Source of the DNA: a bacterium BMS3Bbin08 | Lineage (GTDB): Bacteria > Nitrospirota > Thermodesulfovibrionia > UBA6902 > BMS3Bbin08 | NCBI GenBank assembly: GCA_002897775.1 | Contig: BDTR01000045.1 | Span: 103,651 to 167,650, forward strand | DNA: 64,000 nucleotides | Reading direction: 5' to 3' | Part shown: positions 25,011-34,045 of the stretch, piece by piece | Layout of the letters: the number at the start of each line of letters is the position of its first letter | Numbering within the stretch: position 1 is the first letter of the stretch | Position numbers and translations under genes: made by a program | The notes under the pieces: model-generated | The model's input: the letters and a program-made list of their open reading frames with translations, nothing else | Databases searched by the model: none | Told to the model about the DNA's origin: nothing

Positions 25011-27180
25011 CGCTCTGGGGCGGGCTTATTTCCTCGGGAATAGGCACATCAAACCGGCCCTCTGTTTTGTCGAGAAACTTCCTGACCTCAGTGAGCTTTT
25101 TCATGAATTCTGCCGTCAGTATGTCTGCTTCTTCCTTATTGGATATAACATGCGGGGTCAACATTATAACGAGTTCGGTTTTAGACTTGCTGTCAACAGT
25201 ATAGCGGAACAGATTGCCCAGAAGAGGTATAGAACTTAAAAGTGGAATGCCCTGGTAGCTCTTGTCGGTTTTCTCTTTAATGATACCGCCGATAACGATT
25301 GTCTGCTTGTTCGGGACTACTACAGAAGTCTTTGCTTTTCTGGTAGAAAAAGAAGGATAACTGATCCCTTCCGCGCCGACTGTAATATTCTGCAGTCTGT
25401 CTGACACCTCCTGCTCAATGTCCAGCACAACGGTCTTTTCATTATTTATTGAGGGTTTTATATTTAATTTTATACCGACTGTCTTGTATTCGATATTCTG
25501 TGTCAATGTACTGGTTCCGAGTTCACCGGACGAAGTCGTGCTCGTAGCTGTTGGAATGTCCTCACCGACCTCAATACTTGCCTCCTCATGGTTTCTTACA
25601 AGAAGCCGAGGGCTGGAAAGAATATTTACCCTGCCCTTGCTCGCCAGGGCGTGAATCATTGCTGTAAGCCTTTCGGGCTTGAATAACAGGTACGATATAC
25701 CGGATGAGGCCACTCCTGCCAATGCGGGCATTGTTGAAGGAAGCGTAGGAGCTAGATCCGAGGTGCTCTGCCCCAATCCCGTAAAATCAGGGTCGCTTTC
25801 TATATGCACGCTGTTACGGGCTGACCACTGAATGCCGAACTGGTCGTCATCAGAAAGAGATACTTCAGCTATTATAACCTCTATAAGGACTTCCTTGGGA
25901 TAGACGTCAAGTTTTTTTATTGTTTCAACTATATCCCTGTAAACGCCGGGCGGCGCGAGAATAACAAGCGAATTGGCAGGCTCAAATATAACGATCTCTA
26001 TCCTTCTGTCGCCCTGGTTCTTCCGGCCGGCAGCAGTCCTTGCGGTCGTTGTCCTTCTTCGCTGGGCAGTGGTTGTCCTGGCCGCTGTTGTAGTCGTTCT
26101 CTTTGCAGTAGAGGTTTCAGCGTTATATATTGTTTTCAGTATGCCGGCGATGCTTTCGGCCTTCACGTTCTGAACGTTATACACAAAGATATTCTGGCCG
26201 GTCGTGATCTCCTCATCCAGTTTTCTGAACCACCCCTCGACCGACCTTAAAAGGCTCGCGCTTGAGCAGAAGACTATCAGGCTGTTGATCCTCTCGATCG
26301 GAACAAGCGCGACCGTGCCTTCCCTGCCGAGGTTCAGTACATTGATTATCTCTGTCAGCTCTTCCGCGATTGAACGCACATCTGAATATTTGGGCTGAAA
26401 GAATCCCATCCTGGTGTTCACGAACGCGTCCTGATCGATCTCCCTGAGAATACCCAGTATGCGCCTGATATTGGCCGTGGTATCACTGATAATAAGCAGG
26501 TTGTTTCTTGGGTTGGGGACAATGGCGCCGTACTGCGAGATCATCGGCTGCAGAACAGTGCTCACTTCCGCGGCAGGAACGTATTCTACCTGCGCTATCT
26601 GGGTTATGATCCTGTCCTCATACGGAAGGATATCAATTTCCTCACCTTTATAAACCTCAATCGGCTTCTGCTTCGCGACCGAGCTTGAAATGATCTTGTA
26701 AAAACGGCCCGACTTTACAAGCCCCATGCCGTTCACCTCGAGCACGGATTCAAACACACTCAGCGTCTCGCTCGTCGGTATCTTTCCCGCCGAATGAATG
26801 GTGATCCTGGCATCCAGTCCGGGGCTCAAAATAAAGCTCTTTTCAGTTATCGCGCTTACAGTACTAATTACATCCCTCAGGTCGGCATTGTCAAAATTAA
26901 GGATTATATAATCCTCTTCCTTTGGTTTTGACAGAAAAGCATTTATCTGTTCGGGAGTGGATTCGACGGGCCTGCCCGCCGGCAAGGCAGGCTCACCACC
27001 TGACACGCCAGGCGCGGCAGTTGAAATATCATCCTTATTTTGCCGGCTGGATCGCTGTGGAGCGGTATCACCGGGAGCCGCGGTCTCGCCGAATGCGCTC
27101 CGCGTTGCCGACACGGAAAACAGCAACAGGCTCAATGAGGCGATAATTAACAGGTTTTTTATTCTAATTATATTCACCAT
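25000..27180 (-). CDS. gspD: GspD secretin, outer-membrane channel
   Basis: The 726 aa have a signal peptide (1-30), an N0 domain (about 85-165), N1-N3 repeats and a C-terminal secretin core with SPRLLVRNHEEASIEVGEDIPT, VGIKLNIKPSIN and a closing VPLLSSIPLLGNLFR-like motif. Two unusual stretches are present. Residues near PALPAGRP are encoded by a CCTGCC/GGCAGG palindrome (26971-26992). A Thr/Arg/Ala-only insertion of about 35 residues lies in the N3 loop (plus-strand 26000-26115). It is the first gene of the gspD-to-C operon and diverges from fabG. Confidence 0.95.
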   Translation of the reverse strand: MVNIIRIKNLLIIASLSLLLFSVSATRSAFGETAAPGDTAPQRSSRQNKDDISTAAPGVSGGEPALPAGRPVESTPEQINAFLSKPKEEDYIILNFDNADLRDVISTVSAITEKSFILSPGLDARITIHSAGKIPTSETLSVFESVLEVNGMGLVKSGRFYKIISSSVAKQKPIEVYKGEEIDILPYEDRIITQIAQVEYVPAAEVSTVLQPMISQYGAIVPNPRNNLLIISDTTANIRRILGILREIDQDAFVNTRMGFFQPKYSDVRSIAEELTEIINVLNLGREGTVALVPIERINSLIVFCSSASLLRSVEGWFRKLDEEITTGQNIFVYNVQNVKAESIAGILKTIYNAETSTAKRTTTTAARTTTAQRRRTTTARTAAGRKNQGDRRIEIVIFEPANSLVILAPPGVYRDIVETIKKLDVYPKEVLIEVIIAEVSLSDDDQFGIQWSARNSVHIESDPDFTGLGQSTSDLAPTLPSTMPALAGVASSGISYLLFKPERLTAMIHALASKGRVNILSSPRLLVRNHEEASIEVGEDIPTATSTTSSGELGTSTLTQNIEYKTVGIKLNIKPSINNEKTVVLDIEQEVSDRLQNITVGAEGISYPSFSTRKAKTSVVVPNKQTIVIGGIIKEKTDKSYQGIPLLSSIPLLGNLFRYTVDSKSKTELVIMLTPHVISNKEEADILTAEFMKKLTEVRKFLDKTEGRFDVPIPEEISPPQSDEQ
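26971..26992. repeat. CCTGCC/GGCAGG palindrome inside gspD
   Basis: CCTGCCcGCCGGCaaGGCAGG is a near-perfect palindrome read in frame in the linker between signal peptide and N0 domain of gspD, where it adds residues resembling PALPAGRP. Related arms occur at 9743-9779, 16536-16565 and near 21345-21363. Confidence 0.65.
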
Positions 27181-27287
27181 CTATTTTTTAATATACCAGA
27201 ATTAAGAATAGCATATCACCATAGTGTATTTCCATATTTATATGGAAAAATGTATTTGGCCTGTCCGCGGCATATTTCGCAAAAAGG

Positions 27288-27316
27288 TTGCCTTATTGGG
27301 GTCGAAATTATATAAT
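27288..27316 (+). promoter_or_regulatory. Sigma-70-type promoter of fabG operon
   Basis: TTGCCT (27288-27293) and a perfect TATAAT (27311-27316) are separated by 17 bp, about 50 bp upstream of the fabG ATG. It is the best-formed sigma-70 signal I see in the window. The rest of the 188-bp divergent gap to gspD shows no other clear element. Confidence 0.6.
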
Positions 27317-27368
27317 AAACACGTTTTAATTGACCATTCCTTGTTTGGTAAATGTATACGGGAGGAAC

Positions 27369-28109
27369 ATGAAGCTTAAGGAAAAAAATGTCCTTATCAC
27401 CGGCGCCGCCCAGGGCATCGGGAAATCCATTGCTTTCGCAATGGCAAAACAGGGCGCTAACATCACGATTGCCGACACGAACCTTGAAAAGGCCGGCATC
27501 ACGGCACAGGAAATACAGGCGCTCGGCGTAAAAGGTCTTGCCATTAAGCTGGACGTCTCCAACCCGGATGATGTTGCCTCCGCGTTCGGCACATTTATGA
27601 ATGAGTTCGGCAGGCTGGATATTCTTGTTAATAACGCCGGCATTACGCGGGACGCCCTGCTCCTGAGAATGAAAAGTGTGGACTGGGACGCCGTATTAAA
27701 TATCAATCTCAAAGGCACGTTCCTTTGCAGCAAAGAAGCTGTCAGGCTGATGTCAAAAAAACATTATGGAAAGATAATAAGCATATCATCTGTCGTGGCC
27801 TTTACCGGTAATCCGGGACAGGCCAGCTATAGCGCTTCAAAAGCCGGGATCGTGGGCCTCACAAAAACAATTGCCAAAGAATACGCGGGCCGCGGAATAA
27901 GGGCAAACGCTGTTGCTCCTGGTTTTATTCAGACAGCTATGACGGATGCCATATCTGAAAAGGTCAGGGATCAGATGAAAAGTTCGATCCCCCTCGGTAC
28001 TTTCGGCACGACAGAGGATGTAGCAAACGCGGTCGTGTTCCTCGGCTCTGAAGAATCCGACTATATTACGGGCCAGGTGCTTCATATAAACGGCGGCATG
28101 TATATGTAA
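27369..28109 (+). CDS. fabG: FabG, 3-oxoacyl-[ACP] reductase
   Basis: This enzyme reduces beta-ketoacyl-ACP with NADPH in fatty acid elongation. I choose the ATG at 27369 because GGAGGA lies just upstream and MKLKEKNVLITG is the usual N-terminus; an in-frame start at 27330 would add 13 odd residues. The 246 aa show the SDR cofactor motif GAAQGIG (12-18), NNAG, and the Ser-Tyr-Lys site with Y154 and K158 in YSASK, ending ITGQVLHINGGMYM as FabG does. It heads fabG-acpP-fabF-rnc. Confidence 0.94.
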   Translation: MKLKEKNVLITGAAQGIGKSIAFAMAKQGANITIADTNLEKAGITAQEIQALGVKGLAIKLDVSNPDDVASAFGTFMNEFGRLDILVNNAGITRDALLLRMKSVDWDAVLNINLKGTFLCSKEAVRLMSKKHYGKIISISSVVAFTGNPGQASYSASKAGIVGLTKTIAKEYAGRGIRANAVAPGFIQTAMTDAISEKVRDQMKSSIPLGTFGTTEDVANAVVFLGSEESDYITGQVLHINGGMYM

Positions 28110-28237
28110 TCAATCGTCAATTGAGAACGTAAAGTCCCGTTGGGCCCCCCCCCGTAGAGGCCCGCGGCCCGCGTGGCTTTTTGAGCACGTCCCTTTACGG
28201 GATTGATAATCGACAATTAAAAAACAGGAGGTGTTTA
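28110..28237. repeat. GC-rich inverted and repeat sequence between fabG and acpP
   Basis: The gap starts AATCGTCAATTGAGAACG and ends GGGATTGATAATCGACAATT, which are opposed copies of the dispersed phrase, with TCCCGT facing ACGGGA. The middle carries C9 (28145-28153) and GGCCCGCGGCCCGCG. The acpP RBS (CAGGAGG) follows directly. Confidence 0.6.
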
Positions 28238-28474
28238 GTGGAAACAGAAGAAAAAGTAAGGGAGATAATATCAAAACAGCTGGGTATTGAAGCTGACAAG
28301 GTTACTAAAGAGTCATCATTTATGGATGATCTCGGAGCGGACTCACTTGATACCGTGGAACTGGTAATGGCCTTTGAGGAAACCTTCAATATAGAGATAC
28401 CTGACGAGGACGCTGAAAAGATCCTTAAGGTGCAGGACGCCATAAAATATATCGAAAGCAAGGCCGGGAATTAA
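28238..28474 (+). CDS. acpP: Acyl carrier protein
   Basis: This 78-aa acidic carrier holds the growing acyl chain on 4'-phosphopantetheine at S36 of [14 protein letters not shown] choose the GTG at 28238, seven bases after CAGGAGG; an in-frame start at 28181 would fall in the repeat region and add 19 non-ACP residues. It lies between fabG and fabF, as in many bacteria. Confidence 0.95.
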   Translation: METEEKVREIISKQLGIEADKVTKESSFMDDLGADSLDTVELVMAFEETFNIEIPDEDAEKILKVQDAIKYIESKAGN

Positions 28475-28505
28475 CATTTCAACATCCGCCCCCGGGCCCC
28501 CGGAT

Positions 28506-29750
28506 ATGAAAAAAAGAGTAGTGGTCACAGGCTTAGGGATGGTAACCCCTCTCGGCACCGGAACCGAAAAATCATGGAACGCGCTGCTTGAAGGACGCTC
28601 CGGCATAAGGAAAATAACACAGTTCGACGCTTCTGACTTTGCCAGCCGGATAGCCGGTGAAGTGCCGGACTTCGAGATTGACCGCTTTATTGAGATCAAG
28701 GAGCAGAAAAAAATGGACAGGTTCATCCATCTGGGCCTGGCTGCCTCTGTGTTCGCCATGGAGGATTCCGGTCTCAAGGTCACAAAAGACAATGCCGGGA
28801 GAGTGGGTGTGCTTATCGGCTCCGGCATCGGAGGTCTGACCACAATTCAGAAATATCACAAGATCCTTCTTGAAAAAGGCCCTCGCAGGATAACCCCTTT
28901 CTTTATCCCCATGCTGATAATAAATCTTATCGCGGGACAGGTTTCAATACGTTTCGGAGCGAAGGGTCCCAACTCGTCAGTTGCGACAGCATGCGCCAGC
29001 GGCTCGCATTCCATAGGCGACGCGTTCAGGATAATCCAGCGTGGGGAAGCCGACGCCATGATCGCCGGGGGAGCAGAGGCTGTCATTAACGCCCTTGCCA
29101 TCGGGGGGTTCACAGCCATGAGGGCGTTGTCCACAAGAAACGACGAACCGGAAAAGGCAAGCAGGCCCTTCGATAAGGACAGGGACGGCTTTGTCATGGG
29201 AGAAGGCTCCGGCATACTTATACTGGAAGAAATGGAATTCGCTTTAAAAAGAGGCGCTAAAATTTACGCTGAAATGATCGGCTACGGAATGACCGGAGAC
29301 GCGTATCATATCACAACCCCTTCGCCTGACGGTGACGGCGCCGCGAGATGTATGAAGGCCGCCATTAATGACAGCCGTATCAGCCCTGATGAGCTTAGTT
29401 ATATCAACGCGCACGGAACCTCCACAAAGTACAACGACGAGCTTGAGACAGGCGCTATTAAACGCGTCTTTGGAGAGCACGCGTATAAGCTCGCTGTAAG
29501 CTCGACAAAATCAATGACAGGACATCTCCTCGGCGCTTCAGGCGGGGTCGAGGCCGTCATATCCGTGCTCAGTATTTTTAAAAACATCGTACCGCCTACT
29601 GTAAACCTGACAAATCCTGACCCTGAATGCGATCTTGACTATGTCCCGCATAAGGCGCGTGAAATGGAAGTAAATATCGTGATGTCTAATTCATTCGGTT
29701 TTGGTGGAACCAATGCGTGTATCATCTTTAGAAAATATCCGGCAGCTTGA
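28506..29750 (+). CDS. fabF: FabF, 3-oxoacyl-[ACP] synthase II
   Basis: This is the condensing enzyme of fatty acid elongation. The 414 aa have the Cys-His-His triad at C163 (TACASGSHS), H303 ([11 protein letters not shown]) and H340 ([10 protein letters not shown]), the same numbering as in E. coli FabF, and the closing FGFGGTNA. The ATG lacks an obvious RBS: the 31 bp after acpP are a C/G-only patch (CCGCCCCCGGGCCCCCGG). This is odd for a highly expressed gene. Confidence 0.96.
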   Translation: MKKRVVVTGLGMVTPLGTGTEKSWNALLEGRSGIRKITQFDASDFASRIAGEVPDFEIDRFIEIKEQKKMDRFIHLGLAASVFAMEDSGLKVTKDNAGRVGVLIGSGIGGLTTIQKYHKILLEKGPRRITPFFIPMLIINLIAGQVSIRFGAKGPNSSVATACASGSHSIGDAFRIIQRGEADAMIAGGAEAVINALAIGGFTAMRALSTRNDEPEKASRPFDKDRDGFVMGEGSGILILEEMEFALKRGAKIYAEMIGYGMTGDAYHITTPSPDGDGAARCMKAAINDSRISPDELSYINAHGTSTKYNDELETGAIKRVFGEHAYKLAVSSTKSMTGHLLGASGGVEAVISVLSIFKNIVPPTVNLTNPDPECDLDYVPHKAREMEVNIVMSNSFGFGGTNACIIFRKYPAA

Positions 29751-30420
29751 AACAAAGATAGAATATACATTTAAAAAAAAATCCTTGCTAAAGGAAGCCC
29801 TCACCCATAAATCCTTTGCCAAAGAACAAAAAGAAGCGGCAGTGGACTTCAATGAACGTCTCGAGTTTCTCGGAGATTCGGTACTTGAACTCATAATATC
29901 CGAGTATCTTTTCAGTGATTATCCGGAATACACCGAGGCACAGCTGTCGAAGATCAAGGCCTATGCCGTTAAGGAGACGACCCTTGCCGAAACTTCATCA
30001 AGGCTTGGGATCGGTGATCACCTGTTACTTGGAAAGGGCGAGGACGCGAGCGGCGGAAGAAAAAAACCTTCCCTGCTCGCCAATGCCTTTGAATCAGTGC
30101 TGGCTGCCGTTTATCTGGACGGCGGGTTCGAAAAAGCGCGGGCATTCGCGCTTGGAAACCTGGACACTAAAATAGACAACCTGATCAAAGGCAATGTGGT
30201 TTTTGACTTTAAAACCAGTTTTCAGGAAGCGGTGCAGGAGCGCCTGGGCGTACTTCCAGGATACAGGGTACGGGGAGAAGAAGGCCCTGAGCACAGGAAG
30301 ACCTTTGAGGTCGAAGTCTTCGTTAAAAAAGATTTTTACGGAACCGGCCGGGGGAAAAGCAAAAAAGAAGCGGAACAGCAGGCCGCCAGGGCCGGATTAA
30401 AGAAACTGGAAAATCGGTGA
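29713..30420 (+). CDS. rnc: Ribonuclease III
   Basis: This is a double-strand-specific endoribonuclease for rRNA and mRNA processing. It begins inside fabF. I prefer the ATG at 29713 with GGTGGA upstream; TTG 29701 and GTG 29704 are alternatives. The 235 aa have the catalytic signature [12 protein letters not shown] (E51, D55), a second acidic site in [14 protein letters not shown], and a C-terminal dsRNA-binding domain (about 165-233, [12 protein letters not shown] to [12 protein letters not shown]). The 38-bp overlap with fabF indicates coupled translation. Confidence 0.94.
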   Translation: MRVSSLENIRQLETKIEYTFKKKSLLKEALTHKSFAKEQKEAAVDFNERLEFLGDSVLELIISEYLFSDYPEYTEAQLSKIKAYAVKETTLAETSSRLGIGDHLLLGKGEDASGGRKKPSLLANAFESVLAAVYLDGGFEKARAFALGNLDTKIDNLIKGNVVFDFKTSFQEAVQERLGVLPGYRVRGEEGPEHRKTFEVEVFVKKDFYGTGRGKSKKEAEQQAARAGLKKLENR

Positions 30421-30715
30421 AAGAAAAAGATATAATTAAAGTCCGTGAATCGAGAATAGTGAAAAGTGAATTGACTAACAACTAACAACTTTTTTAATAC
30501 GCTCTATCAGTTATTATTTTCCATTCTCGATTTTCACCCCGTGGTTTAAGTCCGTTTGGACTTTACGGGGCTCTATTCACGCTGGCCTATATGAACTATC
30601 AACCATGAACTTTTTTATATGTTTTTACTATGAGCTATGTATTTACCCCGCGGTTTCAGGTTCGCCCTTTTAAGAAGAACCTTGCGGGGAACCATGAGCT
30701 GCTAACGGAGTAAAC
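30421..30715. repeat. Composite dispersed repeat between rnc and purM
   Basis: No gene is seen. In order it holds GTGAATCGAGAATAGTGAAAAG, CATTCTCGATTTTCACCCC, hairpin D (30537-30570, arms CCCCGT...AAGTCC / GGACTT...ACGGGG), ACTATCAACCATGAAC, TATGAGCTATGTATTTACCCC and hairpin C (30646-30689, arms CCCCGC...AGGTTC / GAACCT...GCGGGG). It ends 20 bp before purM and may carry its 5' UTR. Confidence 0.82.
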
Positions 30716-31750
30716 ATGTCTCTCACTTACAGAAAAGCCGGGGTCGATATCACGAAAGGCAGCAAGCTGATCGACGTAATAAAACCGTACGTACGCTCTA
30801 CGTTCAGGCCCGGGGTGCTGAGCGATATCGGCTCTTTCAGCGCGTCATTTAAGGTAAAAAGCTCAAAGTTTAAAAACCCTGTTCTGATGAGCAGTACCGA
30901 CGGGGTCGGCACCAAACTGAAGATCGCATTTATGCTCAATAAACACTCTACCGTCGGCATTGACCTTGTTGCCATGTGCGTCAACGATATACTGACAGGC
31001 GGCGCTGAACCCCTGTTCTTCCTGGATTACCTGGCAACAGGAAAACTCTCCATAGGTAGAGCCGCTGATATCATTAAGGGAATCGCGGACGGCTGCAAAA
31101 TGGCCGGTTGCGCGCTGATCGGCGGTGAAACAGCAGAGATGCCCGGATTCTACAAAGCTGGGGAATACGACCTTGCCGGATTTTCTGTTGGGGTCGTTGA
31201 AAAGAACAGGATAGTCAGCGGAGCCAACATCAGGAACGGCGACGTTATTATAGGTCTTGCGTCAAGCGGACTGCACAGTAATGGATACTCCCTCGCGAGA
31301 AAACTTTTTTTTGGCGTTAAGAAATACCGCCCGAACAAAAAGATCCAGGGGCTTGATCGCTCGATCGGCGGGGAACTGCTCAAGCCGACAAAAATCTACG
31401 TTAAAAGCGTATTGAAGATACTAAAGCAATTCAATATTAAAGGAATGGCGCATATTACAGGAGGCGGCATTACAGACAACCTGCCCCGCATTTTCCCTGA
31501 AAGGTCCGGCCTCAAGGCAGTAGTAATGAAAGCCGGCTGGCCCGTGCCGGAGATCTTTAAGATCATACGGTCCCTGGGGAAAATATCCGACAGGGAAATG
31601 TTCAGGACATTTAATATGGGAGTCGGCTATGTCCTTGTTGTAAGAAGTGCGGACGCATCCCGGATAGTTAAAAAATTGAACTCCGCCAAAGAGAAGGCCT
31701 TTATTATAGGCCATATAGAAAAAGGAAGGAGAGGAGTCATCTACACATAG
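30716..31750 (+). CDS. purM: PurM, AIR synthetase
   Basis: This cytoplasmic enzyme closes the imidazole ring (FGAM to AIR with ATP) in purine synthesis. The 344 aa match the family length. Motifs include LTYRKAGVDITKG, STDGVGTKLKIAF, the DLVAMCVNDI metal region, LIGGETAEMPGFY, GLASSGLHSNGYSLARK, THITGGG-like MAHITGGGITDNLPR and FNMGVG. ATG at 30716 follows GGAG. It is probably co-transcribed with purN. Confidence 0.96.
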   Translation: MSLTYRKAGVDITKGSKLIDVIKPYVRSTFRPGVLSDIGSFSASFKVKSSKFKNPVLMSSTDGVGTKLKIAFMLNKHSTVGIDLVAMCVNDILTGGAEPLFFLDYLATGKLSIGRAADIIKGIADGCKMAGCALIGGETAEMPGFYKAGEYDLAGFSVGVVEKNRIVSGANIRNGDVIIGLASSGLHSNGYSLARKLFFGVKKYRPNKKIQGLDRSIGGELLKPTKIYVKSVLKILKQFNIKGMAHITGGGITDNLPRIFPERSGLKAVVMKAGWPVPEIFKIIRSLGKISDREMFRTFNMGVGYVLVVRSADASRIVKKLNSAKEKAFIIGHIEKGRRGVIYT

Positions 31751-31822
31751 CAATTGACGATTGATGATTGACGAATGACAATTCACGATTCGCGATTCAC
31801 TATTCACGAAAGGACGTAAAAT
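31751..31822. repeat. Repeat spacer between purM and purN
   Basis: The spacer is almost entirely CAATTGACGATTGATGATTGACG followed by ACGATTCGCGATTCACTATTCACG, variants of the same short phrase family found across the window. It ends at the AGGACG RBS of purN. Confidence 0.7.
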
Positions 31823-32437
31823 ATGTTAACCATCGGTGTTCTGGCGTCAGGAAGGGGGTCAAATTTTCAGTCAATTATTAACAGTATTGACTCGGGGGCC
31901 CTCCGGGCCGAAGTCGCGGTTCTTATAACCGACAACCCTGACGCCTACGCGATCGAAAGGGCAAAGAAACACGGCATAGAAGCGATCATTTTAAAGCCGA
32001 AAGATTTTGCCGACAGGGACGCGTATTACCTGCGTATTGCGGGAGAGCTGAAAAAAAGAGGAGTTGAGCTGGTGGTTCTAGCCGGGTTTATGAGAGTTGT
32101 GGGAAAGCCCCTGATAAAGGAATTTCAAAACAGAATAATGAATATACACCCTGCCCTTCTGCCTTCGTTCCCCGGGCTTCACGGGCAGAAACAGGCGGTC
32201 GACTACGGGGTTAAGCTCTCAGGATGTACCGTGCATTTTGTTGACGAGGACGTTGATACAGGGCCTGTTATAATCCAGGCCGAGGTACCTGTTTACGATG
32301 ACGATACAGAGGACAGTCTTTCAGAAAGAATACTAAAACAGGAGCATATTATTTTTCCATATGCCATCAGGCTTTTCTCAGAGGGCAGGATCTCTGTTGA
32401 AGGCCGGAAGGTTATCCTGAAAACAAAAAGCTCATAG
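31823..32437 (+). CDS. purN: PurN, GAR formyltransferase
   Basis: This enzyme transfers a formyl group from 10-formyl-THF to glycinamide ribonucleotide. The 204 aa carry LASGRGSNFQSII, the active-site sequence MNIHPALLPSFPG (catalytic Asn and His) and the GCTVHFVDEDVDTGPVIIQ motif with the catalytic Asp. The last codons and stop (AAAAGCTCATAG) already belong to the dispersed repeat that fills the next 310 bp. Confidence 0.95.
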   Translation: MLTIGVLASGRGSNFQSIINSIDSGALRAEVAVLITDNPDAYAIERAKKHGIEAIILKPKDFADRDAYYLRIAGELKKRGVELVVLAGFMRVVGKPLIKEFQNRIMNIHPALLPSFPGLHGQKQAVDYGVKLSGCTVHFVDEDVDTGPVIIQAEVPVYDDDTEDSLSERILKQEHIIFPYAIRLFSEGRISVEGRKVILKTKSS

Positions 32438-32747
32438 GTCCCCGCAAGGTTCTTCTTAAAAAGGCGAACCTGAAACTGCGGGATAAATACATAGCTCATA
32501 GTAAAAACATAAACAGCTGATAACTCTTAGCTCAAAAAGACCGTTATACGTTAATCGTTATACGTTAATTGTCGATTGATAGTTCATAATCAATAATCTG
32601 TTTTCAGTGTTTTCAGTGGTTGATTTTAAAGTTTGTGGTTTTTTCAGCGTTCTCAGTGCCCTCAATGGTTCAGTTGTTAGTTGTCTGTAGTCAGTTGTTA
32701 CTATTCTCCATTCACGATTAACTATTCACGGCCTTAATTATCAACTA
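32438..32747. repeat. Composite dispersed repeat between purN and a receiver gene
   Basis: This convergent 310-bp gap contains no gene. It begins with hairpin C in reverse orientation (32440-32482), then GGATAAATACATAGCTCATAG, CTGATAACTCTTAGCTC, three CGTTATACGTTAATCG units, TTTCAGTGTTTTCAGTGG, TTCTCAGTGCCCTCAATGG and CTCCATTCACGATTAAC. All major phrase types of the window occur here. Confidence 0.8.
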
Positions 32748-33134
32748 TCAGCTCCCTGCCTCGACCGCTTCCTTAACAACGCCAAGAAAGTCTTCTATGC
32801 CGAACGGTTTGTTCACACACTTAAAGGCGCCATATTCTGCTGCCTGCTTCATTGCTCCGTCAGACAAAAAAGCTGATATCAGTATTACACGCGCGTTTAT
32901 TCCTTTTTCCCTGATCCTTGCCATTAGTTCAAGGCCGTCCAGGCCGGGCATTTTCAGGTCTGTGATAATAATGTCGTATTCAGAATCTTTAAGCATCTTC
33001 AACGCTTCTTCCCCGCTGCCGGCCAGGTCCACAGTATGGTTCGTGCCGGACAAGGCGGCCTGCAGAGACCACCTGATGAGCTCTTCGTCATCAACGATCA
33101 GGATCCGGATGTCTTTTGAAAAGTTCGCGGTCAA
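32748..33134 (-). CDS. Single-domain response regulator (receiver only)
   Basis: This is a stand-alone CheY-like receiver of about 128 aa with no output domain. RILIVDDEEL holds the acidic pocket, IIITDLKMPGLDG the phosphoacceptor Asp, VILISAF the switch Thr/Ser and VNKPFG the conserved Lys. I favour the TTG at 33134, because an AGGGAGG lies upstream of it but would fall inside the protein if translation began at the in-frame TTG at 33164. It may relay phosphate to another protein. No kinase is adjacent. Confidence 0.83.
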   Translation of the reverse strand: MTANFSKDIRILIVDDEELIRWSLQAALSGTNHTVDLAGSGEEALKMLKDSEYDIIITDLKMPGLDGLELMARIREKGINARVILISAFLSDGAMKQAAEYGAFKCVNKPFGIEDFLGVVKEAVEAGS

Positions 33135-33289
33135 ATTACAAATGTCCTCCCTATGAAAAAACAAGCAAATTTCACGCCAATAAATTTACGATAAATTCAA
33201 CGCGGGAAGCAGGGGAAAAAGATAAAAAAGCCGGTTCTGTAAAAAGGACTGACGTTTTACTTATCACCAATCGCGGAATGAAACGGGGT

Positions 33290-34045
33290 TTACTTCATGT
33301 GGCACTTTGTACAAAGCGCGCTGTCGGCATTTGATATTCTCAGGAACGGTGGTATATCAGGGTCATGCACGTCATGACAGCTCGGGCATTCCACATAGCC
33401 GAAATAGAGCTTTATATCATTGCCGGGCCACCCTCTCGAAAGGTCAGGAGGAGTATTAAACTCGGTGCCGAACTGAGTGGTCAGGTCATTATAGTCTATG
33501 GAGATCGGATGGTCATCTGATAAATCTATGCCCAGATATGAGGCTCTGGAATCATGCCCCGATCCGATAGCCCCAGTGTGACACAATCCGCAATTATCAG
33601 GACCAAGAAGCTTCATTTGATAATGCCAACCAGGGGTAGCAATTAGACCGGAGCTGGGCTGATTGATAATACTATCGACTGCGATTGTGCCGTCATGACA
33701 ACTCAGGCATGCCAGAGACAATCCATTCGGCTGGCCGGTGGCCGCGTCCATTGTGGCACTGCTGTTATATATGCCATAAGGCCCGGCCGGCGTGTTCCTG
33801 TTCCAAAGCGGGGCCATAGTGTTTGCATTATGAGGCGTATGACAATAGACGCATATCTCCTTGTTGTAATCGTTAATGTATGCAGGGATTCCCCCAATAT
33901 CCATCGTTGGGTCTGCGTAAGTGACGTGGATCATATCGTGCCTTGAATTGACAATACTTCCGCTGTAGGCGATAGAGGCGAGAAACAGGCAAAGTATAAT
34001 GAAGGCTAATATAAATCTGTTTCTCATAAGGTTTATTCGGGACAT
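33290..34045 (-). CDS. Pentahaem c-type cytochrome, doubled-CXXCH type
   Basis: This is an exported 251-aa protein with a signal peptide (about 1-29) and five CXXCH haem-attachment motifs: CVYCH (65-69), CLSCH, CGLCH, CPSCH and CTKCH, the last three residues from the C-terminus. The segment CHTPHNANTMAPLWN...CLSCHDGT is shared with the 730-aa cytochrome at 39135-41327, so the two are related. It probably transfers electrons in the periplasm or at the cell surface. It lies 528 bp downstream of the radical SAM gene on the same strand. Confidence 0.9.
   Translation of the reverse strand: MSRINLMRNRFILAFIILCLFLASIAYSGSIVNSRHDMIHVTYADPTMDIGGIPAYINDYNKEICVYCHTPHNANTMAPLWNRNTPAGPYGIYNSSATMDAATGQPNGLSLACLSCHDGTIAVDSIINQPSSGLIATPGWHYQMKLLGPDNCGLCHTGAIGSGHDSRASYLGIDLSDDHPISIDYNDLTTQFGTEFNTPPDLSRGWPGNDIKLYFGYVECPSCHDVHDPDIPPFLRISNADSALCTKCHMK

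Noticed and set aside
33116..33334. 72-codon plus-strand ORF between the receiver and cytochrome genes
   Set aside because: It overlaps both genes' ends, has no RBS or homology, and its composition is that of a spacer.
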